DNA of 64,000 nt from Siphonodentalium dalli. Lineage: Eukaryota; Mollusca; Scaphopoda; Gadilida; Siphonodentaliidae. Below the pieces are notes generated by a model, which was not told the DNA's origin, did not search any database, and saw only the letters and a list, made by a program, of their open reading frames with translations. The first letter of the stretch is position 1, and the number at the start of each line of letters is the position of its first letter. The position numbers and the translations under genes are program-made. Shown one piece after another: positions 9,892 through 21,602 of the stretch. Location of the stretch: positions 154,821,577-154,885,576 of the forward strand of contig CP136065.1 of the NCBI GenBank assembly GCA_032622095.1. Direction: 5' to 3'.

Positions 9892-11960
9892 AGGTACTCA
9901 ATCCAAATTGATGGTCCCCATATCATCAGATTCCAACAACAATTCTTTTTTTTGAAATGCCGCTTCAGTTATCAGAATCATGTAAATGCCCAAACATATG
10001 CTAATCAACTATATAGTATAAAATTGCCCAAGACCTATTATTTATCATCATTTTGCTGGTTTGTCAATATCTGACACATAAAAGCCACTTGATTTTAGAG
10101 TTTATATCCATCTTCATCTGCAATTTGGTCAGAGAAAGTCTTCTTGTGGACTATTTACTAGTCCACTTGAAATTATCAGTGTTGAAAAATAATAGATTTC
10201 AAACATCGATATCTGATCACTCTGAGCTTTGATGGGTGGGTTCCTCAAATCAAATTTTTTTTACACCGAAGCCAGGGGGGGGTCTGCAAAAAAATTCCGT
10301 TTATAGGGCGGGGTGGGTGGGGGGTCCAGAGGCGGAAAAAATGGTGCTTGTAAATGTTTTCCAAAATGGATTTTTTCAAACAATTTACAAGTACTGACCA
10401 TGTAATGTTGTTTGTAAGCATGTTAGTACCATGCTTGTTGGTATAGGGCTATATAGGCAGCTAAAGTGACTCTTTAGCCTCAGATTTAGCAACATTCTGG
10501 ATTTCACAGTATCCCGGACCACTTCACAGTGGACCACCGTATTAACGTTCAGGAAACTTATGATCAACGGAAGAAATATTTAGTAACAAAATTAATATAT
10601 TACCCAGTTGTATTATCTGAATAAAAGTAATAAAACAAAAACACTCTATTACAAATTGGATACTACATGGTGAATACTCAATGATGACTACTTAGTAGAT
10701 ATCATTAACCTGATTGTTGCATAACATGAAATTGAAAAGGGTATCTCATAAATTTATAATGTCTGAAATACTGTCTTGTTCTGGCATGTAGTCAAATTCA
10801 TTCCTTCTGGTTATTTCTCATCTTGAATGATTGCAAGTAATGTTAATTTGCAACAATTATCCAAATAAAACTGAATTGGTTATGAATATGAATGACATTA
10901 CTGTTTACTGCTCAGACAATCCAAAATGAAGGTGACGCTATTCTCATTGAATTTCCGAACTTAATACATCTGGGAGCTTTACTGCTCAACAAGACGAAAC
11001 TAAAATACTAATTGTATACTGTTTTCACTTACAAATAGATGAACTGAAATAATGTGATGCATTCAGATGCATTGAGAAATGACATTCAATTCTTCATTCT
11101 GGTCTATCACCATACCAAACCACATCAAAATTTGACAACCGACACTTAACTTATATTGCAAAAACTTTGTATGGACTGAATTTCATAAAGTCGAACAGGG
11201 CCCATAACTCTGGTAGGCATCGGTGGTCACAACCCGCGATATTATGCATATTCGTCCCCCATTTCTGGTCCGTCACCATGCCATAGGGCATCAAATATGA
11301 CAACTGACTCTTGAGTTAAAATTCAAAATGTTTGTACGGACAGACGGCTCGAGACGTCAACTATATACCCGCCGACTAATATCGGGCAGTATAATAACCA
11401 TATATCTATGTGTATTCATAACCAAAAAACAATTCCCCTCCCCACCCCATCCCGTTGGATAAGACTAAAGAGTTCTTTGATCATGCACATATAATTGTGG
11501 AACCCCTGATCTGACACTGGCCAGTGTTCTCTGTCAGACACAACACACTCGATATATTAAGGCTATAATGGGGTCTAGGGCAATTTGTGACATATAGTGT
11601 ACCTACACAATGCTTAATTAATATTGTTGTTAGATACTGAAAACACCAGGAAACACATGGAAATACAGTATATTTTTTCGTTTTTCTGATCTGTGTTTAC
11701 CAATTAGTAAGGCAGTTAACACAGTTATTGAAGAACGGCTAAAAAAAAACCTCTGAAATTTTGATAAAAACATGAGAAACGGGGGGTGGGTCCCCAAAAT
11801 TTTGGAGGAATTTTTTTTTTTGTGCAAAAATGGGGTGGTGGGTCCCTCGAGGTCGGAAAAAAACTTTTTGGGCCCTATATGTGCAACTTTTTTCCAGACC
11901 CCCCCCCTGCCGAAGCCAAGGAAATAGTAATTTGCGAGCGTTAATTTGGATCATGCATCT
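9892..11960. mobile_element. TTAA-flanked element (family D), split by an insertion
   Basis: TTAA at 9888-9891 precedes AGGTACTCAATCC, and the far end GGATCATGCATCT is followed by TTAA at 11961-11964. TTAA target duplications are typical of piggyBac-like elements. The same left end follows TTAA at 51551 and 59882. The element proper is only about 430 bp (9892-10272 plus 11910-11960); the rest is a nested insertion. Internal phrases ATATCTGATCACTCTGAGC and GATGGGTGGGTTCCTC are shared with the other copies. No transposase is encoded. Confidence 0.75.
10273..11909. mobile_element. CAGGGGGG-end DNA element nested in family D, 7 bp TSD
   Basis: Ends are CAGGGGGGGGTCTGCAAAAA and TTTTTTCCAGACCCCCCCCCTG-like sequence (right arm about 11892-11909). 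CCGAAGC lies on both sides (10266-10272, 11910-11916), and the uninterrupted CCGAAGCC is seen in the family D copies at 51950 and 60257. Sub-terminal GGGGTGGGTGG blocks resemble the element at 8134-8633. I see no transposase in the 1.6 kb. The interior holds an unrelated stretch with GGCCCATAACTC near 11200. Confidence 0.8.
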
Positions 11961-11964
11961 TTAA

Positions 11965-12990
11965 TTGTATCATTTGCTTCCCTTCTAGCAGAATGAAACA
12001 GCAAAATGTGTGAAAGTAATGTGTGAACTTTCACACTAGAACTAAGGAGATGACTAAAATATGCATGCAACATGTATCAATTAACATTCACTTTGGAGGG
12101 ATTCCATGTTACCTTCGTCCTTGCCAACATAATTGCAGCAATGGTTCCAGGTCATGGAACACTGCTAACATGTAGGGTAGGTCTAGTATTCCATTGGTTA
12201 ATAAGTTGTCAAGTTCAAATGTCTTCATTTTGATACAAATAGACATACATGCATAGACTGATTGGGACATGTATTGCATACAAGTTTCCACACTGGTATG
12301 TGCATACCGGTACATGTACCTGATGAGTGAGCTCAGGTGATATTGGCTCATTTGGCATAGATGATCACATACACATATATAAACGAGAGGCCAATCATGA
12401 TCGGCAGATGTTAAATTCATCCCTTGACGATAGTAAATTACTATGATCAGAATCATAATTTAGAGTTTTGATGTTGAATTATAGACTATACTGTTATGTA
12501 CATGTAGTTATTATAGACAAATGTAAATAATAAAACAAATTATTAGAATCAATGGGTCAAATAGGGAGACTCACATAAGAGAATGCACTGGCACAGGATC
12601 TGTAATGCTGCACCAGGGCAGCTCCAGTCATGAAAGGGTTAAACAATGTCAATGGATACCATAGTTAAGGAAGAGTTGATCAGCATGGCACCGCTGATAA
12701 TTCTTCCTGGATGTTATCAACAAGAATGATTTCATTACACAGACGAAAATGTTCCAAAATCCTTTGTACAGAGCAGAAGTAATAATGGTGTTAGTTTTTC
12801 AAATTGTGTTAACTTAAAAAAAAAGCAAGGAGTTTAAATTAAATCATTAAAGGAATTATTTTGTCAAAAAAATATTTTTTTTATCGTCATAATACTAATT
12901 ATATATGTCTAACAGACCCATTTCGCCAAGAAAATTCAAAATCGAGCAGATAATATTTTTTTTATTATTACATGTATATTTTTTAAATCG
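11965..12990. other. Unassigned, A+T-rich
   Basis: I see no convincing gene or named repeat. Short frames on either strand lack splice signals or recognisable motifs. The phrase TAAGAGAATGCACTGGC near 12577 recurs at 19890-19905, which hints at a short dispersed repeat. Confidence 0.4.
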
Positions 12991-13004
12991 CGGAAGTATC
13001 TGAA

Positions 13005-13070
13005 GTGTAAGTCACGTGACTGATTAGTGCGATCACATGACTACAACACAGTCACATGACCGATCAGGTG
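13005..13070. promoter_or_regulatory. Cluster of E-box-like CANNTG sites
   Basis: GTCACGTGAC at 13011-13020 is a full palindrome with a CACGTG core. It is followed within 50 bases by ATCACATGAC, GTCACATGAC and ATCAGGTGCA. CACGTG cores flanked by GT...AC bind MITF/TFE-type bHLH-ZIP factors in animals. A CCAAT-like CGCCAATCGCG lies at about 13138-13148. Whether a promoter is here is inference: I cannot see a transcript, and the same palindrome occurs inside repeats elsewhere in the window. Confidence 0.3.
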
Positions 13071-13159
13071 CATCGACGCGGCAAGTGTACCTGATTTGAT
13101 TACTGGTGACAGTGGTGGGCGGAGCTTGAAATAATTCCGCCAATCGCGTAACGAGTTGA

Positions 13160-14155
13160 TAAATTACATATAACATATCGCAATCTCCGGTCAATTACCT
13201 TTATACGATAAATAGCGATCATTGAATAAAACTGTTTGAATGTGCTTATTATGAACTGGATTTGCTAGAATGTTAGATTATATAACGAATAATGATGGCT
13301 AAAATGTACTTTGAAGCGATAAAAGTTGTGTGAGATGAGGTTAGTTTATGCAGAAATGCAATGGAATCAGGGAGCTAAATGTGTTCTAGAGTCGGGGAAT
13401 GAGTACACCGTGGAATGCTAAAGGTGAAGGTAACTGAAGAATGACCCTTCACCTGATACATGCGACACGTTATTAAAGGACGACATCGCGTTTATTTGAT
13501 TTGTACATCATATCTAAATAATTTAAACTGGTGAATGAATGGGGGAATGGATTTTTGTGAGCGGGAAATTTATTTAACTAGCTGCTGTAGTTCTGGATTT
13601 GTCCAGATCAAATTTGGCTGTGGGATAGCCCTGTCGTACACTTGGGGATTTATTTTAAAAAGTAAACTCATGACCTATGATTTTTCTACCATTTTCGTGA
13701 TCAACTGGTGTCAATCTAGCCGGGTAAACATCACTGATATGGCCTGCAGGCTTCAATTCAGTGAATTTGGCCGAAACGTTAACACTGTCGCCTATGGGAA
13801 ACCATTTAGTTCCGTGATTCCCCAATGAGCAGAATATAGTGCAAAACTAATCGAACTGTTTCTGAAAGAATACAAGTTGGGCCTTCTAGTTTCTTCATTG
13901 TATGATACAAATTTTGGAAGCTAGACTAGTGGCATGCCGTTGTGTGCTATAGGAGTACAATTAAACACAAAGGGGTGTGATCAAAAAGGTGGTGTTTATT
14001 ATACTAGTAGATGTATCATGAAGGCTTATATTCGTCATAATTATGTTTCTCTCTGTTTCTTCACACGAAACATTTTGCACGACTGTGGACCGTTGCTAAA
14101 ATCCTTCCAGTCAAGATATGATCAGATAGTGTGTAAACAAAAGAATTAACTTGAA
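13160..14155. other. Unassigned
   Basis: A 97-codon frame at 13535-13828 has no recognisable domain, and I cannot support it as a gene. GGTGAAG|GTAACTG near 13423 looks like a splice donor and might end a non-coding first exon, but there is no second exon to confirm it. Confidence 0.3.
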
Positions 14156-14159
14156 TACA

Positions 14160-14304
14160 CACACACACACAGATTCTGCATTTTAGAATCGACTGACTAC
14201 GATTACATAATCATAGTCGGCATAATAAACTCCGGCTCCGATTCTGCGTGTTTAATTTGCTCGCCCACAACTACGTCATCCGTAGTTTAGTAACGGAAAT
14301 CTCC
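14160..14304. repeat. 145 bp direct repeat, copy 1
   Basis: It is almost identical to 15271-15414. Both follow a CA dinucleotide run. They contain the palindromic GACTACGATTACRTAATCATAGTC-like core and an AACTACGTCATCCGTAGTTT hairpin. The ends are not TG/CA, so a solo LTR pair is not supported. Confidence 0.7.
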
Positions 14305-14540
14305 GTTGTCCGGGCTATTCAAAAACCAACAAAGACTGTCGAAACTATAATAATTATTAATTAGGCACTTTGGGATAACAGCATTTTTTTTTAAATTGGA
14401 GGCTAGCCGGGCATTGTTTTTCAGTTTGTGTTTGTTGTTGGTTTTTTTTTTTCGCTTTATTTTACATTTTGATGGCAGATAATGACTTTCAGGAGAGGAA
14501 GTTTTTAACTGTTGTTAGCCTAGAAAAAAAATCCAATGAT

Positions 14541-14750
14541 TGCCTCTAATAAAGAGCATCCATGCTTTCATCGCGATATACAATAAAGAGCGTTCTCAAT
14601 TATGAACGTGATCTATTTTGAGGTGTCATGGGTGATTTTGTATGTGGTATTGTGACATTTAAATATTAAATATAAGAGCGTCCATGCTTCTGTCTTCCAA
14701 AAGCGGTAGACAATAAAGAGTGTTCTAAATTACGAACTGTGGTGTCTTTT
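14541..14750. repeat. Diverged internal duplication (~130 bp)
   Basis: AATAAAGAGCATCCATGCTT ... CAATAAAGAGCGTTCT ... ATGAAC is followed by AAGAGCGTCCATGCTTCTGT ... CAATAAAGAGTGTTCTAA ... ACGAAC. The two halves are diverged copies. The 14759-14968 frame below it has no recognisable motif. Confidence 0.5.
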
Positions 14751-15270
14751 TGGAGGTACTAAATAATGGTGATCTGTATGTGGCATGGTGGCATTCGAAT
14801 ATATGAATGACTGAGAATTTGGAAATAACTTACAAAAAACAACAAATGAAACACCTGATAGATAGTTCCGCCCAGTGTTTTTATAACGTTTGGGAGCTTC
14901 TTATGACAAAGCTGATGTGATTGTCTGCTGCCATTACCACTGACTTTTGGTCCCATTTTATAGTGCAAACGATTTTGCCGGTTGACACTGCATGATGAAT
15001 AGTCGCTGAGTGACTACCAAATTTAACTCTATACGAGTCTATAGTAACATAGATTCAACAAACCAAACACGCGACGGCATGTTATTAATTGCTGCAAAAA
15101 CGACTATCATATGCGCTACTAATAAATTTAATAATATTATTATCTGGTCTGCTATACGATAATGACTTCCAAAGTGAACCACGCTATCTTGATTTACTGA
15201 AATAACTCATCACATACTACGACACATAGCGATGCAATCTATATATACATGTACAATGTACACCGCCCAC

Positions 15271-15414
15271 ACACACACATATTCTGCATTTTAGTATCGA
15301 CTGACTACGATTACGTAATCATAGTCGGCATAATAAACTCCGGCTCCGATTTTGTGTGTTTAATTTGCTCGCCCACAACTACGTCATCCGTAGTTTAGTC
15401 ACGGAAATCTCCGA
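15271..15414. repeat. 145 bp direct repeat, copy 2
   Basis: This is the same sequence as 14160-14304 with a handful of substitutions. The 966 bp between the copies has no retroelement signature. After the shared CACGGAAATCTCCG the two flanks diverge at once, which marks a sharp boundary. Confidence 0.7.
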
Positions 15415-15579
15415 ATATCGGTGATTGTATTATTTATTAATTTTTCGGCTTATTTATTATACGACCGGAATGGTACTTGGGTCATTTTAATCACAACAGG
15501 AAGGGCTTTCCGATTGCATTTGGTAGTTTTGGACCGAATAAATCCTTTAAAATAAATTATGATTATAAAGTTATTAAAG

Positions 15580-16145
15580 GGACGGGCAGCCTTCGTTGTA
15601 GGTTATAATTTAGAAATAACATTTATCAAATTATGACAATTTCCTCAAGTATATACTAATAGTATAGCATAATGATGATATGAATGAGATATTTTTCATA
15701 AAACACGCTTTGTGTCAGAGAAAATACATGTCGAGAGTTGTTCTGTTTCAATTCGATAAAAATTAAATTTGACGTGATTTGAATGCGATTGTTGGTGGCG
15801 CAAATAATTTTATCTTCGCCTTCCACAGCGCAACGGAACATTTTCATTGGACGATCCAGTAGTACCGAGTGTTTGTCAATAAACAAATGGTTCTGTAATG
15901 TTTTTAATGTTTGTTTACATAACAAAGTGCACAAATGTGACAATAACATGCAATGTACATGATATTTACCTGTATGATTGGTATAAGAACAATATCTGTC
16001 TATTATATAATATTTTTTTCTGTTTATGGCGTGAGTTATCGCATTATGCGTAAAGTGTCTATGGATGGACAGACAGACGAACAATGAGTGGTCAATCCAG
16101 ATGCCGACACTATGTGTACCATACTATGGTATGGGTACACATAAA
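15580..16145. repeat. Composite of two dispersed repeats
   Basis: TTAAAGGGACGGGCAGCCTT and TAGGTTATAATTTAGAAATA recur near 43210. TTTACATAACAAAG, GATTGGTATAAGAACAA and GTTTATGGCG recur at 42310-42500 and 46295-46480 (family H). From about 16030 the tail is a family B end, with GTAAAGTGTCTATGGATGG and CGACACTATGTGTACCAT. Confidence 0.55.
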
Positions 16146-16517
16146 AATACAGTGTTGACTCAACAGACTCAGCCAAATATGGTGACGTCACCAGGTGATG
16201 TCACGTATATTTTGGCGTTATTTTCAGTGGTTATTTTTCGGATCAAATACGCCGATCAACTATCGGACAAATTGCAATATCAGATGAATTTTAATTTCCA
16301 AAAGGGATGATTTACCATGTAGAGAGCACATGCCCTGCTACCATCAAAACCAATTTTCAAGTTTCATTTAGCAGTACCAATGAATTTTGGTTTCTGCTGC
16401 AACATAAACAAACATTGATTACAAAGACACAACAAAAAGAACAATTTTTTACATGTATATGTATGGGTTTTTTAAAGTGTTTTTCCTTGAATTGGTGGTA
16501 TTGAGGAGAAGCTTATC

Positions 16518-17627
16518 TCATTCCAGGCATGTTTTTATGAATTCACATACCAACTTCGTTTCTTTTGCATTATTAGGGTTTAAAATTCTTTTAATTATTA
16601 GACCTGCATCTGTTGATCCCGCAGAAAAATCAAATCTGGTTAATCCCAGCTTATTCAAAAGGGGTGCTCTATGTTCAGTGTGTTTTTGACAAAATAATAA
16701 GAAATGCTCTTCATCTTCCATTATGTTACAAAATGAGCATAAATTTCCTATCTTTCCCATCAGGTTTTGGTCTTTTCATGCGTTCAGTTTCTATGGCCAG
16801 TCTATGAGCACTCAGCCTCAATGATGTGAGGAATTTTGTGAGATTTTTGGGTATTCTAAATTTCAGATAACTTTGTAAATTAAAACTCTGATAAATGTTA
16901 CTGTATAACAAAAGTTTATTACCTTCTACCTTTTGTGCAAGATGACTTATTTGTCCATTAACTTCATTTTCATGGAATTGATAAACTTTTTCCTCAATAC
17001 CATTCATGTTCAAAGACGCAAGATCTATATTGAAACGGGTGGTGATTTTGTTCAGAGCTTGTTGCCAAGATTTATGACCATCTTCAAACAACTCTTTATC
17101 CAACTCATACACTTCTTTTAATAATCTGTCTGATGGAAGCTGTGTTAAACGTACGTAATATTTTAGAGCTTGTTTAAATATAAAGTTTGCTATTGGTTCA
17201 CGACCAAACTCGCATCTACTAGCCAAATTCGATGATTTTTTTGATATTCCCAGGAGGTATTGGCAAAATCGGGTATTAATTTTTTCAAAACAGCTTTGGT
17301 CACTGAATAAATTTTTCAAAGAGAAATCTGCCATCCATATCTCTGATCCATATGTTAATATAGGACGAACCAAAACATCAAAAAGCTTCATACTGAGTTG
17401 ACACTCAGATACATCAAAATCTAATATTTTTGCTTTAAGGCTAAACACAGCTTTCAGAGCTTTGTCAGCCATGTGGGCAGCTGCTTGTTGTATGTTCCCA
17501 TTTCTGGGTACAATAATTGGAATAATCCTTGTCTATAAACAGTGTCAAAGGCTTTAGGAAAATCAACAAAACAGGTATATACTGGTTTTTTAAGTTTATG
17601 AACATATTTATTAATGATAGTTTTCAG
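16518..17627 (-). pseudogene. Non-LTR retrotransposon, RT motif A and C-terminus (dead)
   Basis: Read on the - strand, 17627 to about 17540 gives CFVDFPKAFDTV, reverse-transcriptase motif A with its catalytic Asp. Then comes a deletion and frameshift near 17520. The frame resumes in NGNIQQAAAHMADKALKAVF and YGSEIW and runs to about 16726. Another frame carries the C-terminal zinc-knuckle-like CSFC-x6-EDEEHFLLFC (16518-16760). The block that should contain the YADD catalytic box is missing, so this copy cannot be active. The layout (RT followed by a Cys/His motif after EDE.HFLL.C) suits CR1/L2/I-type LINEs; I cannot name the clade. It continues from 18543 across an inserted element. Confidence 0.8.
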
Positions 17628-17636
17628 TGTGAATAG

Positions 17637-18534
17637 TAGTCCAAGTCTTCTCGTACTAAAACCGGCTAAGATATTGGGATGGAGGTGCCGGTCTTTAGTC
17701 CGAGTTCCAGGCCCATGGTCTCCTTTGACACGAGTTAATCGTTAGTGACCCGCTCAAATAAAACCACAATTATATGAAATAAAATATCACAATTGCTACA
17801 ATAAACGGATAGTTTCCGCAGAAGACATGCTATTTGATCTGAAACCCACATCGGTTGTGAATTGAAAGCGGTAATTTAATGTGAAAAGAAACTTTTGCCG
17901 CAGTGTTTACATATTTTTTAAAGTATGCGAACTCAGTTGACCTTGCGAACTGCGTTCGGCATTTTCCGGTGAAAATATTCCGTAGATTTTCAATCAACCA
18001 CGCACGATGAATTCTCCATTGTAATCGTAATTATACGTGACAATAAATAAATTATTACATAGATTAAATACATATTGAAGATATAAATGTAATACATTAA
18101 ATAAATTACGGGAATTATAACCATCTCACAGTTTAAAACAGTGTAAACACAATGACCATTAGAATATCATGGGGGCCGCCATTTTGTTTGTATCGAAATT
18201 CGTCTCGGCCAAAACAAACACCGGACAATGCCGAAGTTCTTCGGAACCTGAGTTCGGCTTTCAGTTAAGTAAACAAACAAACAAAATCTCGATGTTGGTG
18301 ACAATCAACCGGAATATTCTATGCGTAATTTAACATGAAAGTTAGATTATTATACACCATTATGACCATGATATGTCTCTCTTTCCGATGTATATAGCAT
18401 CATGTATTGATTCCCGCCACAGATCGTGGGCGTAACTCGTGTGATAGGATTGGTATGCAAGCGGGCTGGGACTAAAAACAGCAAATCGCCATCCCAATAT
18501 CTTAGCTGGTTTTAGTACAAGAAGACTGGGACTA
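17637..18534. mobile_element. DNA element with 9 bp TSD, inserted in a LINE
   Basis: Terminal inverted repeats of about 45 bp start TAGTCCAAGTCTTCTCGTAC on the left and the complement of GTACAAGAAGACTGGGACTA on the right. They include a shared CTAAGATATTGGGATGG. TGTGAATAG flanks both ends (17628-17636, 18535-18543). A 9 bp duplication is typical of Mutator-like elements (Merlin gives 8-9). Removing the element and one copy of TGTGAATAG restores the LINE reading frame, which confirms the boundaries. No transposase is visible in its 898 bp. Confidence 0.88.
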
Positions 18535-18543
18535 TGTGAATAG

Positions 18544-18915
18544 ATGGTCCGATGTTCTATGATCTGGGCGAAATCCTGCCTGAAATTTACTGTAAATCTT
18601 TGTGCTGTCTAAAAATGTATGTAACCTTTGTCTTAAAAGGGAAGTAAATAATTTACCTAGGCAACTTGTTAAACCTAGACATCTATAGTTATTGCAATCA
18701 TTGATATCACCACCCTTATGCAAGAAAGATATTGAAGCTATATTCCAAGCTTCTGGAAACGAACCCTCACTCAATATTCTGTTGAATAATCTGACAAGAG
18801 AAGGCAGAAGAACATCACCGCATTTGAGAAACTCGTTGAGTATTAAATCTATACCAGGTTGTTTGTTTGTTTTCAATTTATGAATACCCTCTTTTACTTC
18901 CTTGAATTTGAAGGG
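18544..18915 (-). pseudogene. Non-LTR retrotransposon, RT N-terminal domain
   Basis: On the - strand this reads KTNKQPGIDLILNEFLKCG, FPEAWNIASISFLHKGGD and NNYRCLGLTSCLGKLFTSLL, then FQAGFRPDHRTSDHLFT. These are the usual opening RT motifs of LINEs (PGxD..xEFLK, FPExW, NYR.L.LTS). The frame continues directly into the motif A segment beyond the inserted element. A one-base shift near 18915 separates it from the endonuclease part. Confidence 0.85.
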
Positions 18916-19813
18916 GTAGGTAGTCCAGCGGATTTTCAGATAGAAATTTATTTTCTAATTGTTCTAGATTAATCTCATGAGATGGATCCTCATCGTATGC
19001 TTCATATAGTTCTGACATGTATTTTGTCCAAGTTCCAATGTCAATTGGATTTTCCTGCCTTGAATTTTCATTCATATTGCTTATTTTATCCCAAAAAGAT
19101 TTTGAGTTGAAAACATCGGATTCCAATTCACTGAGAAGATTTTTTGAATAGCTATACTTTGATTTCTTTATAGTCTTTTTATATTCCCTTTTTAGACTGT
19201 GAAAAGATTGGCGAAGTTGACAGTTTTTAGGGTCAAATTGTAATTTTTTCCCCATTGATCTCAACTCCCTTTTCATTTTCAAGCAGTCTCCATTGAACCA
19301 TTTAAATCTACGTTTTGTAACCTTTTTTTTCTTATTTTGCAATTTATCTGATTTAAAGTGTTTAAACTTTATTGAATATTCTGCAACTTGTAAAATTATT
19401 TCACTGAGTTCTTTAGCGAGGTCATTTATTGGTTGATTTTCGTCTAATATTTTGACACAGAATTGATCTATTGAATTTTTCATTAGATTTTCATTTATAA
19501 CAGCAATGTACCTCTGCTTTGACTCTTTGCCCCATATGTATTTTCTGGTAAGTTTGTTGTTCATATCATTGTCATCAACGGTATTTCTGTATACATCATG
19601 TGAGGTACTCAAACCCATCCACAAAAAGCAATGGTCTGATTCCTCATTTGGAGGCAGTACATTGAAAAAGGAAACACTGGAATAAATTGCTTCTGAAATA
19701 ATCATGTAATCAATGAGACTACACCCAATTTTGGGTGGCAAACAATGCAGAGTACTCGGACTGAAAGGGTTAAAAAAGCAAACGTCTTGCTTGGACACTA
19801 AATTCAATTTCAT
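18916..19813 (-). pseudogene. Non-LTR retrotransposon, endonuclease C-terminus and linker
   Basis: The frame begins within an apurinic-type endonuclease domain. IGCSLIDYMIISE and NEESDHCFLWMGL contain the D-Y and S-D-H motifs of that domain. A long Lys-rich linker (KKKVTKRRFKWFN, SYSKNLLSELESD) leads to the RT. The N-terminal half of the endonuclease is absent, so the copy is 5'-truncated near 19813, as is common for LINE insertions. Sequence beyond 19820 is unrelated. Confidence 0.8.
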
Positions 19814-19819
19814 TCTAGA

Positions 19820-21168
19820 AGATCAGATGTTGTGTGTTGCTGGTGCAGCATTATAATTTAGAGATCCTCTGCCAGTGTATTCTCTTATAAGAGAATGCAC
19901 TGGCTTACAAGGTCAAGGTAAATAATGTTAGGCCAATGTACACATGTACTCTCTTATATATGCGAGGCTCCCTATGTTAGACTCGCATATATAAAAATGC
20001 ATTGGCACAAGGTGTTCACAAAATTTCAGGAAGCTCCTGACAGCCTGCCAACAAATATTGACTGCTCTTACTTTGAAAATTAAATTGTTGTTACCACATG
20101 GAAGTTTATAAATCTGTATAGCTTTACAATATTGGAAGCTCCTCACACATGCAGTCAGTTCAGTATATCCCCTCCCCACTTTTGAAAGTATAAATCTCAT
20201 AGACTCTTCCCAACCAATGACTAGATCCTGGTGATATATCACATCTGAACTGATCAAAGTCCGTGAAAAGCAATATCTGTTTAGTTAATTAAGGTAATTG
20301 GGAAATGACTACAATTTTTTGATAAAGCCCTTTTAACAAGATGTGTCAGCAAATTTCTTGTTAATTCTTGATCACCGAACAATTAAAACAGTTATTGCTT
20401 ACGAATTATATCAACAATACTTTGTGCTTCCCAGAGAATTTCCCTTGACAGTCATTAGGCAAAAAAGTGACAGAATTGTCGGAAAATGACTCACCGAAAA
20501 ACAATATTAACACATACCGGTAGAGAAAATGACAGTTATTGACAGACCATTTCTGGAGTCAAATTTTGACAAATGAAAATGCTCCTATACCTTGATTCAT
20601 CCAATAGCCATAGGCCTAATATTGAATTATTTTCAAATTTTGGTATGAAAAACAACTCAGTGGAAGAATTATGGAAGATTTGACATGGAATTGTAAACAC
20701 TTTATAGGGAACGCTATCCAATCCATGCAGAAGGTTTATCACTAACCTCTTGGAGTTCATGTTTTGAGCACACGGACGGGTTAAAACACATTTGTTCCAG
20801 GCTATTTCAAAAGCATCTCTGAAGTATAATTTATCTGAAGTGTTTCATTGGAATGCAGGGATTTTTTTCGGGCAATGATAGTCGATAGCGACCAAATATG
20901 GACCCCATTCCAAATGGAAAATTACTATCATGTTTCAATAGTTTTCACCTATGTAGGGTAGAGGTAATCTAAGTGCACACCTGATAACCGCACTGACTAA
21001 ACAAGTTAGGGAGGACAGGTTACTATGAACGCTACATTACAAATTAGAATCAGAATGTGGTAAATGATAGAATAAATATTTGTTGTTGGAATAGCTAAGC
21101 TGAACAATTCATATGTAATAAAAAGAAGTAAAAACTCCAGTTGAATTAAAGGTCTCAAAATTTGAATA
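19820..21168. other. Unassigned, with short inverted repeats
   Basis: TCTTATAAGAGAATGCACTGG at 19880-19905 and ACTCTCTTATATATGCGAGG ... CTCGCATATATAAAAATGC at 19949-20001 form hairpins. I see no gene and no other named repeat. Confidence 0.4.
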
Positions 21169-21176
21169 TTCCTGAG

Positions 21177-21533
21177 CAGGGACCAGCCCAAAGTGCGACT
21201 TGGGAAACATCATCTCCCTAAAATGTGCCACATCTCCCTATTTTTTTCCCCAGGGAGAAGTGACCTCTCTCATATACCAGTATGCATACGGTATGTCCCA
21301 AAATCATGTTTAAAGTATATTTATTAATTGTAATGATATTATTAATCACTATAATGGTTTTATAAACGGGCTCTTGTGTTGCATAATACTTATTGGATCA
21401 TAGAAAGGTTATGTTGGGGTGTAAATTGAATTTCAGCCATTATAACTTCTCATTAATAACAGTCCACTTCTACCTAATAATCATATGGGGAGAAGTGACT
21501 TCTCCTAATTTGAAACCTCTAGGATGGTCCCTG
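21177..21533. mobile_element. hAT-like MITE, CAGGGACCA ends, 8 bp TSD (7/8)
   Basis: It starts CAGGGACCAGCCC and ends GGATGGTCCCTG. TTCCTGAG (21169-21176) and TTCCTGGG (21534-21541) flank it, 7 of 8 matching. Internally it has GGGAGAAGTGAC repeats in both halves. At 357 bp it has no coding capacity. Confidence 0.7.
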
Positions 21534-21602
21534 TTCCTGGGGACAAGAACAACGACATCAAATCAACAAAGCTGTCAACATATGACAAGATGTTACTAGA
21601 AC

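Noticed and set aside
13535-13828. 97-codon plus-strand gene
   Set aside because: No recognisable motif, no splice context, and unremarkable composition.
14160-15414. LTR retrotransposon with short LTRs
   Set aside because: There are no TG...CA ends, primer-binding site, polypurine tract or gag/pol sequence between the repeats.
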